Position numbers and translations under genes: made by a program. The notes below the pieces were generated by a model. That model was not told the DNA's origin. It did no database searches and saw only the letters and a program-made list of their open reading frames with translations. A stretch of DNA of 64,000 nt from Taxillus chinensis. Taxonomy: Eukaryota > Streptophyta > Magnoliopsida > Santalales > Loranthaceae. Shown here one piece after another: positions 45,800 through 57,650 of this stretch (positions are counted from its first letter, which is position 1; every line of letters begins with the position of its first letter). The stretch is from contig CM042091.1 in the NCBI GenBank assembly GCA_023512835.1, positions 21,283,506 through 21,347,505 on the forward strand. Direction: 5' to 3'.

Positions 45800-47260
45800 G
45801 TGGACCGAGGAGGCATGCAAGTTGGGACCTTTGAGGCATGGGTGGGGTGATGTGACCCACCGGTTAGCCACTTGACGTTGGTTGACGGGGAGGAGAGAGG
45901 GGAAGGCTGTTTTGCCACCCATTGTAGATCGGTTCCCGGATGTGTTTCCCGAGGACTTGGTCGGTTTGCCACCCATGAGGGAGGTAGAGTTTTCGATCGA
46001 GTTGTTGCCAGGGACAACACCGATCGGGTTAGCGGCCTACAGGATGGCACCGACGAGCTTAGAGAGCTCAAGAGACAGATAGATGATCTATTGGCACGAG
46101 GCTTTATCAGGCGGAGTAGCTCACCGTGGGGCGCTCCAGTGTTGTTCGCCAAGAAGGCGGATGGTTCACTTCGGTTGTGTATAGACTACCGGAAGCTGAA
46201 CCAGGGACCGTGAAGAACAGGTATCCATTGCCGAGGATCGATGACCTGTTTGATCGGTTTCGAGGTGCAAGATGGTTTTCCAAGATAGACTTGAGGTCTG
46301 GATACCATCGGTTGAGGGTTAGGGAGGCGGATATCCCAAAGACCGCATTCGGTTGTCGCTATGGGCATTATGAGTGGCTTGTGATGCCGTTTGGGCTCAC
46401 GAATGCTCCAGCGAGTGTTTATGGGATTGATGAACCAGGTGTTCGCTCCATATTTAGATATGTTCGTTGTGGTGTTCATCGACGATATCTTGGTCTATTC
46501 GGCGACCAAGAGGGAGCATGAGGAGCATTTGCGAGGTTGTGTTGCGGACCTTGCGGGAGCATCGGTTGTACGCGAAGTTCACGAAATGTGACTTCTGGTT
46601 GCAACAGGTGCACTTCTTGGGGCATGTGGTGTCTTCGGAGGGTATCACGGTGGACCCCGAGAAGATTGAGGCGATCATGTCGTGGAAGAGGCCCACGAAT
46701 GTGTTTGAGATTCGTAGCTTCCTTGGTTTGGCAGGCTATTATCGGAGGTTTGTGGAGGATTTTTCCCGGTTGGCAGCTCCTATGACACACTTGACTAGGA
46801 AGGGAGTTCCTTTCATTTGGTCCGATGCGTGTGAGAGTGCTTTCATGGAGTCAAGGCACGATTGACCTCGGCACCTATCTTGATTCTCCCACAAGGAGGG
46901 TGTGCCTTTTGAGGTGTATTGTGATGCTTCCAGGGTGGGTCTTGGTTGTGTGTTGATGCGGACTCGGCAGGTGATTGCTTATGGATCTAGGCGATTGAGA
47001 CCACATGAGCAGAACTATCCCACGCATGATTTGGAGTTGGGCTGCGGTGATCTTTGCTTTAAAGAGTTGGCGGCATTATCTCCTTGGGGAGAAATTTGTG
47101 GTGTATACGGACCACAAGAGCTTGCGATATATCTTCTCTCGGCGAGACCTAAACCTTAGGCGAGACGGTGGGTGGAGTACCTGCAACGGTTTCGGTTTGA
47201 TATGATATATACCCCTGGGAAGGGTAATGTGGTGGCAGATGCTCCGAGTAGGAAGAGCGG
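45800..47260 (+). pseudogene. D internal 1 reverse transcriptase and RNase H
   Basis: [71 protein letters not shown] and [14 protein letters not shown]. RNase [37 protein letters not shown] and KSLRYIFSRRDLNLR. Internal 2 has FDQF and GYHQL where this copy has FDRF and GYHRL, both CAG-to-CGG. Frameshifts lie near 46410, 46530, 46850 and 47040. Confidence 0.83.
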
Positions 47261-48850
47261 GGGCCGTGGTGGCCCACCGTGCCATTAAAGAATGGGAGAT
47301 GATGGGTCGGTTGGCAGCGATGAGGTTGCAAATGGTGACCAGGTGAGGGGCGAGGGACCCTCGGTGTTGTCGTCGCGGTCCCCGAGTTGCGGCGTAGGAT
47401 CATAGAGGATCAGTGGGGGACATTGATTGTGAGGTCATCGGAGACAAGATTCGGACGGGGCAGGCATCTTCCGATTGGGACCGAGGATGCCGAGCATATA
47501 TTGAGGTATAGGGGTCGCCTGATAGTTCCCACTTCTCTTCGGGAGGGAGGTTCTTCGGGAATTTCACCTGGTCGAGGTTAGTCGTACATCCTGGTGGGAC
47601 CAAGATGTACCATGCCGTGAGGAGGCGATATTGGTGGCCAGGCCTGAAGAAGGTCATTGCTGATTTTGTGAGGAGGTGTTTGACCTGTCGCCAGGTCAAG
47701 GCAGAGCACCTGAGATCACCTGGTGAGTTGCGATCATTGCCAGTGCCAGAGTGGAAATGGGACCACGTGACCATGGATTTTGTCACTGGACTTCCTCGTT
47801 CCAGGGGACACGACATGATATGGGTAGTTGTCGACCGGTTGACCAAATCGGCACATTTTATTCCGATTCGAGAGACAGACCTAGTGAGGACTTTGGGACA
47901 GAGGTATATTGATGTTATTGTGCGGTTGCATGGAGTCCCATTATCTATTGTATCTGATCGGGATGTGAGGTTCACATCTCGGTTTTGGAGACAATTGCGG
48001 CGAGCCTTGGGTACTAGGGTGAACCTCGAGATACCTTTCACCCGCAGACGGATGGTCGATCGGAGCGGACGATTCAGACACTCGAGGATATGTTGCGTGC
48101 CTGTGTCCTAGATTTTGGAGGTTGTTGGGAGACTCACCTTCCTTTGGTGGAGTTCTCTTACAACAACAGTTATCAGGCCACGATTGGGATGGCTCCATAT
48201 GAGGCGCTGTATGGGCGGCCTTGTCGATCACCCTTGTGCTGGGCACAGACGGGAGAGACAGCGGTTCTCGGTCCCGATATGGTTCGAGAGACCACGAGAG
48301 ATAGTGCGATTGATTCGGCGGCGCATGTTAACACCTGAGTAGGCGAAGTCCTACGCGGACCGAGGCGTCGACCTTTGCGGTTTGAGGTGGGTGACCGTGT
48401 ATTTTTGCGGGTTTCACCGCGTCGAGGGCATCGGAGGTTTGGACGTGGATCCAAACTTTCCCCTCATTTTGTGGGGCCATTTGAGATTGTTGCCACCGTG
48501 AGCGCAGTGGCTTATCGGTTAGCTTTGCCACCGGAGTTGGCTCGAGTACATGATGTGTTCCATGTGTCTCGGTTGCGACGGTATCACCCGAATCCTTCTC
48601 ATGTGTTGGACTATCGCGAGATCGACTTGGTCGATGATGGTGCCGTTGTTGAGATGCCGGCACGAATTTTGGACAGGTGGGACCAGGTCTTGCGAGGCAA
48701 GACGATCCCACTAGTTCGGGTGTTATGGCGACACCGAGGCATGGAGGAGCAGACTTGGGAAAAAGAGAGCCAGGATGCGGGTTCTTCATCCCGAGTCGTT
48801 CGAGGACGATCGGTCCTGAGGTGGGGCGGATGTGAGGACCTTCCCCGAGG
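47261..48850 (+). pseudogene. D internal 1 integrase with chromodomain-like C terminus
   Basis: Zinc-finger part: TKMYHAVRRRYWWPG, CLTCRQVKAEH. DDE core: MDFVTGLPRSRG, DRLTKSAHFIPIRE, SIVSDRDVRFTSRFW, then a frameshift near 48020 and LEDMLRACVLDFGGCWE. C terminus (48375-48850): [34 protein letters not shown] and IPLVRVLWRHRGMEEQTWEK, uninterrupted. HVSRL replaces HVSQL of A. This is the Del/Tekay type of C terminus. Confidence 0.84.
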
Positions 48851-49108
48851 TATGAGTTATGTTTTATGCATTTGTTTTGCATATGTTGTTTGAGATGTGG
48901 TTTAGCTTGTTGTTTGTTGGTTGGCATCCCTGGCATCGTGTGAGCCTTTTTGGCTTGTTGTGAGTTGCATTGCACTGTGTGGTTGGTGATCATGTTGATG
49001 ATCATATTTTTGTGTCTTGTTGTTGTGCGGTGCTTGAGCTTGGATTTTGCTATGTCTTTTGGGCTTGTGTTTGATTTTCGAGGACGAAAAGTCCTAAGGT
49101 GGGGAGGA
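48851..49108 (+). other. 3' untranslated part and polypurine tract of D internal 1
   Basis: T/G-rich non-coding bases end in GAGGACGAAAAGTCC, then the PPT AAGGTGGGGAGGA (49096-49108), directly before LTR2. Confidence 0.85.
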
Positions 49109-49505
49109 TGTAAAGACTCGTATTTGGGTAGTTTTGAGAGATAGTCATTCTATGAGAATGTAACTATCTGGACGGTAGTGTAGCCGTCGATGTGAGCATT
49201 TTGACTGTACTTGGGCCCGATTCCGAGTCGGGGCCCCGTTTGACCCAATTGTTGACTTTTTGGGGTTTATTGGTCGACTTTGCGTTTGAGCGAGTCATTT
49301 GAGTGTGATAATATCCAGACAGTGTTGTGCTCGTTATTTCGAGCGTTTTCCACGATAATTTGACTCAATTTGGAGTTCGTGACCTCGGGAGGTCAATTAT
49401 TGCGTTCGGCTCAATTATTCTTTGGGAGGCCAATTATTGGCAACGGTATATATATAATTAAGAACTGCCTTATATCTTTAATTGCCCATTATTGGTACGT
49501 GCATG

Positions 49506-49576
<71 letters not shown>

Positions 49577-51353
49577 GAAGAGCGTAGAGCTTTCTTGGCG
49601 ATTTTGGGGCGATTGGAGCTCGTGGATCGCAAAGAATCTTCCAGGTAGGTGATTCTAACTCCTTATATGATTCATAGTAGGCTTAGCATGCTTAATTTGG
49701 GTGAAATCATGGAATTTGGGGGTGAACCTTAAGATTTGGGGGAAACCCAAATTTTTGGTTGAATCTTGTGATTTAAATGCATAAAAGAGGTATTTCTGTT
49801 GATTACATGAAATTTAGAGTTATTTAAGACGTGTAATGGGGTGTATATCAAAATAAATGTGTTTATGAGTGTTTGGGGTTCTTTGGGTTGCCGTTCTAGC
49901 CGAGAAAATTGGCAAAAACGACAAGTGAACGCTGTTTTTCCGGGACTAAGTGAACAAGTGTTTCGGGCTAAGTGAATAGTGTTTCCGGGACTAAGTGAAT
50001 AGTGTTTCCGGGACTAAGTGAACAGTGTTTCCGGGACTAAGTGAACAGTGTTTTTCCGGGACTAAGTGAACAGTGTTTTTCCGGATCAGTAGTCCGGAGG
50101 AGTTAGTCCGGATCAGTAGTCCGGAGTAATCAGTCCGCAGCATCAAATCCGTAGGAGTGAAACAGTGTTCCGCTGCAGTGTAACTGCACTGCACTGGACA
50201 TTTACATTGTAAACCATTATGCCTCAAGTATTATACTTAAGTTACAATGTAAATAACGAAATACCCCCCATTTGGATTCAAAGAAAAATACTAGAAAAAA
50301 TAATTCCTACTATTTCAAAATGTGAAAATTGGGTTTTAGTGTAAAATCTCGGAAAAACCCAAAAGTTCGTAGTGGTGAATTTTTGGAAAGTGGGGTTAGA
50401 CATCTCGGAAAAATCCCCAAAAATCAGATTATCTTATTTATGATAAGGGAACCCAATGCCTGGGACTTTTAATTTCAAGAAAATAGTCTGCTATGAGTAC
50501 TTCCTTCATAAATCAAGGGTTGAGGATTTACTTGTGAAGACCGCTACAATTCTAAAGGAAATGTTGAGAATGACATGCCATACTAATGTTAGTATGTTGA
50601 TGTGAGGTATTGGGGCATGGACTCCGTGACTTGTTTGGGTTTTCACCGTGATGCACCGATGGTGCTATGTGGTTGACGTGGCAGGCATATGCACCGATGG
50701 TAGCCTGTGTGGCGACTGTGGCCGGGCATATTGCGCTGTGGACAGGCTAAGGCCTGAGTTGAGCCGTTGAGCTCGTGGAGCTAGGGCTGAGTGCCCTGAG
50801 CTGGGATCCCATGGAGGATCGTGGACAAGTTGTCCTGATGTTTGTTGCGGGCCGAGTCCCGATGATTGTGCACACTACGGGGTGCACGAGTACACCGAGC
50901 ATATAGTATAGACTTATATGTGTTGCATGATGTGGAGTGTTAGGGTCACCTACTGAGCTGGTCGCTCACCCCTACTTGTTGCTTACCCTTTTCAGGTGTG
51001 ACCCGAGACTAGTGGAGGACTTTCTTCCAGGAGGATGCCCACTACTCTGATGTATGATACAGTTATATTCTGTATTGTTTTATGTGATATCCCGGACATG
51101 GGTCCGTGGACAGTTGTATTTGCATACTGTATGATGTGATGTCTGTATGACTGTTTGACTCTTTGTATGCATGATGATATATGGGAAAGTACAGGATTAC
51201 CCTTGATGTATGACTGTACAGATTGCATATTTGAGACAGCACCCGCGGTGTAGTCTCTATTGGTGCTAGTCACCAACCCCTTGACCTTTCGGGTGCGGGC
51301 AAGGGGAAGTCATGTACCCGGTTCCGGGTTCCCTGGAATTCGGGGGCGTGACA
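49109..51353 (+). repeat. LTR2 of element D (shared between two internal regions)
   Basis: TGTAAAGACTCG to GGGGGCGTGACA, 2245 bases. It lies after the PPT of internal 1 and before the primer site of internal 2, so it serves as the 3' LTR of one and the 5' LTR of the other. Confidence 0.92.
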
Positions 51354-51356
51354 AGT

Positions 51357-51368
51357 TGGTATCAGAGC
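51357..51368 (+). other. Primer-binding site of D internal 2
   Basis: TGGTATCAGAGC, the intact initiator tRNA-Met type site. Confidence 0.88.
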
Positions 51369-51800
51369 ATGGTCTAGTGGACCTAGGTTAGTGAAGGGTG
51401 GTTAATTGATTCCATGTGACTTGGAAAACTGTAGGGAGGGCACCTGATCAACGCAGTCTTTACATGTATTCTAGGTTATTTTGGTGTCAGTTAGATCATC
51501 CTAAGAGCATACATGGGGATGGGGTGCATTGCTAGTGGTATGATTGTGTGCATATAGGGCACTAGCTTGTCTTTGTGTGTGATGTGCTTGTATGTGGTGC
51601 CAGGGATGGCACATGGCCGTGAGAGCCAGGACTTGATTGTGGTGTACCCTGAGGGGTGACACGATGCTATATGCATGGTATGGACCTACGGGTCGTGTGG
51701 TGAGAACCTACAAGTCGGTTGTGCCTTTGATGGTCTGTTTGTCTTAGCGGTGCTAGTATTGATTGTTTGTTGTTTGTTGTTTGTTGTTGTAGCCGGTGTG
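51369..51800 (+). other. Leader of D internal 2
   Basis: Non-coding; it aligns with 43635-44064 almost throughout. Confidence 0.6.
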
Positions 51801-52935
51801 ATGGCACCACCGAGGAGGGTTGTCCGAGGCCAGGGTCCGGCAGAGGAACCCACGATAGAGTCGGGGCACCAGGGGCAGCAGAGCCCGCAGCGAGGTCATC
51901 GGCTCCCGTTGTGGGACCTGATTTGACGCAGTGTTGATTCGATTGCAGGAGGCCATGCAGGGTATGCAGGGCTCGATGAGGGATATGGCTAGAGAGGTGG
52001 ATGAGCCGAAGAGGCAACAAGGCCTCGGCGGCCACCACGGCCTCGGCGAAGGGGAGGCGAGGGTGGTGCAGGATGTGCACCAAGCCAGGAGGTCGTGGTA
52101 GAGCCAAGACGACGAGGAGTGGACTGGGCTGCGCGTTTTGAAACACGCACCCAGGACTTTTGAGGATGGTTCGCAGCCAGGAGGTAGCCGAGGACCTGGA
52201 TTAGATGGACGAGAGGACATCTTTGAGATGATTGGGGTGCCGGATGAGGAGCGGGTGCGCGTGGCGACGCACTATTTGTTGGGTATCCCACGCGGTGGTG
52301 GGAATCCACTAGAGCTGTCCATGGCGATCAGATGAGCTGGAGAGAGTTTGTTGAGCACTTCTTTGGGGAGTATTTTCCCAGCTCGTTGCGATATGCTCGA
52401 CGTAGAGAGTATTATGAGCTTGTGCAAGGGTAGCATGAGTGTGGGGGGAGTATGTGCGAGGCCTTCACGGATTTGGGGCGGTTTGCTCTGGAGTCTTGGG
52501 AAAAGGAAGGCCGGAAGACGCAGGACTTCATTCAGGGCTTGAGGCCATCTTTGAAAAGACAGCTGGAACCGATGCGGTTAACCGCCTACGGGAGGCGGTC
52601 GACAAGGCGATCATTATTGAGCGAGGTCGGGATCAGGCGAGAGCCCAGAGGCCGGGCGGTTCGGCGGTCCGAGCAAGAAGAGGCGGAGTGGGGAGAGCGG
52701 TGCTCCTCGGCCTGAGAGGAGGCAGGTGCAGAGGGTTTCCGGCCAGGCGGTGGGCCCCGGGAGAGTTCAGCCAGAGGAGGCCAGGGACCGTTGGAGTTGT
52801 GGTTTGACCGGGCATGTCTCGAGAGACGCCCAAGGAAAAAGATGACCTGTTTTTGCGATGCGGGAAAGTAGGGCATGGAGCTAGGGAATGTGTTACCCTT
52901 AGCTCAACCAGGAGTGTAGGCCCTCGTCCGAGAGA
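51801..52935 (+). pseudogene. D internal 2 Gag
   Basis: Start ATG at 51801 (MAPPRRVVRGQGPAEEPTIE). It shows the same motifs as internal 1: MIGVPDEERVRVATHYLLGI, FALESWEKEGRKTQDFIQGL and SLKRQLEPMRLT, with knuckle remnants near 52795-52900 (WSCGLTGHV, then a frameshifted CGKVGHGAREC). Frame breaks again cluster at CAG/CTG words. It is followed by an Arg/Gly-rich linker to about 53100. Confidence 0.78.
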
Positions 52936-53099
52936 TCACGGACGGAGGAGTGGGGCTCCGTCTCGAGGGTCGGTGCTGCCGGCACGAGCACGCGACGCGA
53001 CTGCGGTGCCAGCGGCCTCGGCGGGAGGCACAGGGTCATGTTGATCAGCGGGGCAAGGCCCCAATGGGCCAGGCTAGTGGCAGTGGACCACGAGGGAGG

Positions 53100-54281
53100 A
53101 CTTTTGCCCTTACCGGTAGAGAGGGCAGAGGTTCCACCGGTGGACGAGGCAGGAGCAGGACCTTCGGTGGTGAGAGGTACCATTATCATTTCTCATACTA
53201 TTTGTTCGGTTTTGATTGATACCTGGTGCTACCCATTCTTTTATTTCATATGCTACGGTGGTTGGCTTGGAGTTAGACCAGGAGACAGTGAGTCGGTCTC
53301 GATGGTTGCTTCACCTTTGGGTGGAATTATGATACTTGAGAGTATCCGTCGTGCTTGTCAGGTAACACTTGGGGGTGTTAACCTGTTGTGTGATTTGTAT
53401 ATCATGGAGTTAGATGATTTTGATGTTATCCTGGGTATGGACTGGTTGGTCTCCATGGAGGCCAAGATTGATTGTTTTCGACGGCGTGTGACGTTCCTCA
53501 CACCCAGAGGGCACGCGGGGTGTCTTTGTGGGTGAGTGGACCGAGGAGGCATGCAAGGTTGGGACCTTTGAGGCATGGGTGGGGTGATGTGACCCACCGG
53601 TTAGCCAGCCTTGACGTTGGTTGACGGGAGGAGAGAGGGGAAGGCTGTTTTGCCACCCATTGTAGACGGTTCCCGGATGTGTTTCCCGAGGACTTGGTCG
53701 GTTTGCCACCCATGAGGGAGGTAGAGTTTTCGATCGAGTTGTTGCCAGGGACAACACCGATCAGGTTAGCGGCCTACGGGATGGCGGCGACGAGCTTAGA
53801 GAGCTCAAGAGACAGATAGATGATCTATTGGCACGAGGCTTTATCAGGCGGAGTAGCTCACCGTGGGGCGCTCCAGTGTTGTTCGCCAAGAAGGCGGATG
53901 GTTCACTTCGGTTGTGTATAGACTACCGGAAGCTGAACCAGGTGACTGTGAAGAACAGGTATCCATTGCCGAGGATCGATGACCTGTTTGATCAGTTTCG
54001 AGGTGCAAGATGGTTTTCCAAGATAGACTTGAGGTCTGGATACCATCAGTTGAGGGTTAGGGAGGCAGATATCCCAAAGACCGCATTCAGTTGTCGCTAT
54101 GGGCATTATGAGTGGCTTGTGATGCCGTTTGGGCTCACGAATGCTCCAGCAGTGTTTATGGGATTGATGAACCAGGTGTTCGCTCCATATTTAGATATGT
54201 TCATTGTGGTATTCATCGACGATATCTTGGTCTATTCAGCGACCAAGAGGGAGCATGAGGAGCATTTGCAGGTTGTGTTGC
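53100..54281 (+). pseudogene. D internal 2 protease and first part of reverse transcriptase
   Basis: Protease: VRGTIIISHTICSVLID is followed by a one-base insertion in the catalytic DTG (53218-53226), then MVASPLGGIMILESIRRACQ and [81 protein letters not shown] and [14 protein letters not shown] in one uninterrupted segment (53828-54286). N splits it within [16 protein letters not shown], and the remainder continues at 62689. Confidence 0.85.
54277..54281. other. Left target-site duplication of element N (GTTGC)
   Basis: GTTGC before N is repeated at 62684-62688 after it. The uninterrupted sequence in D internal 1 (46540-46550, GTTGTGTTGCGGACC) confirms the empty site. Confidence 0.93.
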
Positions 54282-54585
54282 TGTAATGACCCGTGTGTAA
54301 CCCGTGTGTAAGAAGTTAACCACAAACACCTTGGATGTTGGTACACAAGTTTGAGGTAAGAGATGAGCCCAAGAGGGGACTTTTGAGAGGTGCATGTGTC
54401 AAGCGATAGCGTACATTTATGCCCTAGGAAGATGCTATGCGTTCTAAGCGGTTTTAAGCTGTTTTGGCTGATCTTGGAGCTCACTTTTGACCTAGTAGAT
54501 GGCCTCAAACAATTGGCGTGCAAGAACAAAAGTTTCTTAGAATGAGGTCCTCTATCTACCACAGAAATTTCAGAGTATTTGGAGC

Positions 54586-54726
54586 TGCACGTGAATTCAC
54601 CCATTTCACGTGCAAGCATATTTTTGCTTCTCAGGCCTCTACAAGATGCAAAGAGACTTGGGGTAAAGTTTGGGTGCATTTGGAGCTGCACGCCAATTGG
54701 GGAATTGGCGTTCAAATTGGCGTGCA
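54586..54726. repeat. Two LTR hairpins in the N 5' LTR
   Basis: TGCACGTGAA (54586-54595) pairs with TTCACGTGCA (54605-54614). TGCACGCCAATT (54687-54698) pairs with AATTGGCGTGCA (54715-54726). Both are framed by ATTTGGAGC before and GCATATTTTTGC after. The copies in the 3' LTR are at 61096-61124 and 61198-61237. Confidence 0.85.
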
Positions 54727-54844
54727 GGCATATTTTTGCATGGTTCCCTTGGTTTTGTCATTCTAATGATCTTTCTCCAAAGGACCATGTTGAAATTCTG
54801 AGTATTTTGGCCTATATGGGTGCGGATAGGTGCTAACTTGTGTG

Positions 54845-54922
54845 ATCAAAACTACGTCGTTTTGATCCTGGGTTTACTTAATCAAAACTACATCGTTTTG
54901 ATGTGGATGGTGTCTATATAAG
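54845..54922 (+). promoter_or_regulatory. LTR promoter of element N
   Basis: Two near-palindromes, CAAAACTACGTCGTTTTG (54847-54864) and CAAAACTACATCGTTTTG (54883-54900), precede TATATAAG (54915-54922). The leader continues with GTTTAGGGTT and a GA-rich run (54978-55008). The second set is at about 61356-61433. Confidence 0.65.
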
Positions 54923-55568
54923 GAGGGCTTGAGTTTGAGTTTAGGGTTCTTGTGTTCCTTTGCTTGCACCGCTTGCTTGAGAGAGAGAGAGAGCTAGAGA
55001 GAGAGAAGGAAGGGGAGTTGTTGGCTGCTGCCGGAGCATCTTGCGTGGGGAGGACGGCGTTTGGCGCGGGAGCAAGGAAGATCTGCTTTAAGGTAGGGGT
55101 TCTGTTCTTCCTAATCCCTCCTCTGTCCTAGGGTCCTAGGTCAGATTCTGGGTCATATCTGTTTATATATACATATGTAATCCATATAGGTGTGATCTCC
55201 TATATGGATGTTGGCCTTCGATGGCGTATTGGTGTGATTTCGAGGTTGGGTGGTTAGTGCAAGTTAAGTGTTTGATAAAATGCCGGTATGGATATGCCTG
55301 TATGAATATGCCTGTGTGTATGCTCGGAACGTGTTTGAAATAATGCCTGGTGAGGCTATGTATATTCGTGTCTGAAATAATATCCGTGTGGCCGGGTTTG
55401 TGAGCCTGTGAATATGTGCATGCTAAGTGTTCGACGTTATTCCCGTGTGACTAAGCATATTAAGTGTTTGACGTTATGCCTGTATGGCCTTATGTGCCGT
55501 GTGGTTGCTTGTACACCCGGTGGCTGGAAGCCCGGGACCGTTTTGTGTTAGCCTGTGAGGCCGTGGAA

Positions 55569-55700
55569 ACTTGGCCTGAAGAGGCGGTTAAATCACTTGG
55601 CCTGAAGAGGCGGTTAAATCACTTGGCCTGAAGAGGCGGTTAAATCACTTGGCCTGAAGAGGCGGTTAAATAACTTGGCCTGAAGAGGCGGTTAAATCAC
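55569..55700. repeat. 26-base tandem repeat in the N 5' LTR (five copies)
   Basis: ACTTGGCCTGAAGAGGCGGT... repeats five times. The 3' LTR has four copies (62082-62189). Confidence 0.92.
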
Positions 55701-56199
55701 TTGTTGTTAAAGTGTTAGCCTGTGTGGCGGTGGCGGATTGTAATTGTTGATGTGGTTGTTGTTATGTCTGTTGAAATTATTGTAACACGACACCGCACTT
55801 GTACACATGGCATGTAGATGCTAGGAGCATGGGATGGGTTGGGGAGACATGATCCCTACTGAGGGTGGATGCTCACCCCTCCTACTATGGTGTGTTTTCT
55901 TGTAGGAACCTACAGGCGTTAGGTGGGAACACCAAGGTGGAAGAGTTCTATTTTGTGGCTTTGTTTTGTGTTATTTGCATTATGTAATTTTGTTGAGACA
56001 TTGTAACCCCAGTGGGGAGATATTGTAATGAAGTTTGAAACATAGTAAAGGCATGTGGTTTCAATTAAATAATTATATGATTTTGGTTTCTGAAAAGAAA
56101 TGTGAAGTGTATATTGTATTCTACCCCTTTGTCCAAACCCGGATAAAGGGAGGGTCACGTTCCGGTCTCCTCGGGTTGGAAATCCGGGGCGTGACAATA

Positions 56200-56211
56200 T
56201 GGTATCAGAGC
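56200..56211 (+). other. Primer-binding site of element N
   Basis: TGGTATCAGAGC, three bases after the LTR end. Confidence 0.9.
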
Positions 56212-56953
56212 ATGGTCTAGTTGGCCTAGGGTAGTGGGCGGATCTGGTTATCTTGAGTCCTTTGGAGGAACCTGGAGGGACGTGCCTGATCAACACGGTC
56301 CTCTTTGAGCCTCTAAGGTGTACTTGGGGTAGTCCAGACCTGAGGTAGGATTTGCATGCATTGGCATTAGGGCACTAGTTGCATTGGTTGTCTTTGTGTG
56401 ATTGACCGAGATAAAGCATGTGAGAGAAAATATGAAGAGCATGTTTTAATCTATGCAACTCTGATTAACTCTGATTTTATGACAACTTGAGCTGTATGCT
56501 TGTGGAATTGCTGTTTGTGCAATGTGGTTTAATGAGAACTGAAATGTGTACAGTGTGTGTAATTGCATGGATAAATGGTTTGAACGTGATAACATGGAAA
56601 GGAATTTGTGATGGTTCGAGCATGAAAACATGGAAAAGAAATTGTGGAAGTGAAACTGTGTGCTTGGAAACTTGAGGCTTGTGACCTGTTAACAAAAAAA
56701 AAAAAAAAATTTAATGTGGTTTGCTTGGTGTTCGTGAATGGTTGAGCATGTGATTTGCTTGGTACCGTGTGAAACAAGCGTGGTTATGAGCAATGCAATG
56801 GAATGTAAAATTGGTATAGTCTCGTTAAATGTGAACCTATGGACTTGTGTGGTAATAATGCGTGTTATAGCTTAAGCCGCTTAGTCGGTAGTGATCTCGC
56901 GATTGTTGAGATTATTGAGTGATAACCTAGAGCGCTGCCTTTTCGTGGAGCCA
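56212..56953 (+). other. Leader of element N
   Basis: The first 60 bases resemble the D and B leaders (CATGGTCTAGTTGGCC). The rest is A/T-rich with an A-run (56694-56709) and no clear feature. Confidence 0.5.
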
Positions 56954-57172
56954 ATGTCTCCAAAAATTGTGACCAAGACGACTATTGAGGTAGCAAAGAA
57001 GCCCACCCCCCCCAGCGGGCAAGTGGGAGAGCTGCAGGATGTAAGTAATAAGGTTGGCATCTTAAGCCTGGCAATTCAAGAGTTGAAGGATGAGATTCGA
57101 CAACTGATTAAGAGCGAGGTACGTCGAGAGCTATCAACCCACATCATCGGGGGGATCTTGGGTGAAGATTAA
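56954..57172 (+). CDS. Short Gag-position ORF of element N, 72 residues
   Basis: It starts ATG at 56954 (MSPKIVTKTTIEVAKKPT) and continues with a Pro patch and a heptad-rich helix (VGILSLAIQELKDEIRQLIKS), possibly a coiled coil, to a stop at 57170. It occupies the place of the Gag N terminus. I do not recognise the protein. It may be a remnant with no function, or a small RNA-packaging or oligomerising protein retained by the non-autonomous element. Confidence 0.35.
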   Translation: MSPKIVTKTTIEVAKKPTPPSGQVGELQDVSNKVGILSLAIQELKDEIRQLIKSEVRRELSTHIIGGILGED

Positions 57173-57229
57173 TTGAAGCATAGTTGTCCTGATCAGCAGA
57201 AAGGGGCTCAAGAGGTAGAGACCGGTTTC

Positions 57230-57650
57230 CCAAAGGGGTTGTTCTTGCGGTGGGCAACCGGGACATTGGAAAGTAGGACACCTCCAGACAGCCTGTTTTG
57301 GTAAAGCAAGTCATGGTGCTAGAAGACTGCTCAACGAGCTAGGGATAAAACAAAATTCAAGTGAGGCTAGGAGGAGAGCATGGCGAACTTTCCTTAGTCA
57401 AGGGTACGATTTTGATTCTCGCGTGTTAAGATTTCTGTTTAGTGGTGGTATCATATTCCTTTAATGATAGTGATCGGTTGAGTCTCGTGCTGGATTAGGT
57501 GAGGCTGGGTGAACCTTTGATTGTTGCGTTTCTGGCCATTTAATTAAGACACTTGTGATAGAGGGGTATTTTTATTTGGGTGGGCTCTTGAGCCACTGTT
57601 TTGTGTTGGGTGAGGCTTAGAAGGTCGTTTGAGTTACCATTTTGGATGGA
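57230..57650 (+). pseudogene. Degenerate Gag knuckle and protease remnants in element N
   Basis: Near 57237-57275 GCSCGGQPGHWK aligns with the B knuckle region CYCCREQGHFRR but has lost a Cys. Near 57405-57440 KGTILI and then LFSGG stand where B has RGTLLIS and LFDTG, with a two-base deletion removing the catalytic motif. Further on VRLGEPLIV and RRSFELPFWMD match VEVERPLVV and LRTFDLILGID of B. Stops and frameshifts are frequent. The order and spacing follow B, so this is decayed B-type gag-pro. Confidence 0.55.

Larger units (their letters stand above)
54282..56196 (+). repeat. 5' LTR of element N
   Basis: TGTAATGACCCGTG to GGGGCGTGACA. Compared with B it has an extra stretch (about 54400-54560) starting AGCGTACATTTATGCCCTAGG, which resembles the start of the F and C LTRs. 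Confidence 0.92.

Noticed and set aside
49509..49573. GA run as a GAGA-factor regulatory array
   Set aside because: Its length is very different between the two D LTRs, which fits simple microsatellite slippage. Function cannot be judged from sequence.
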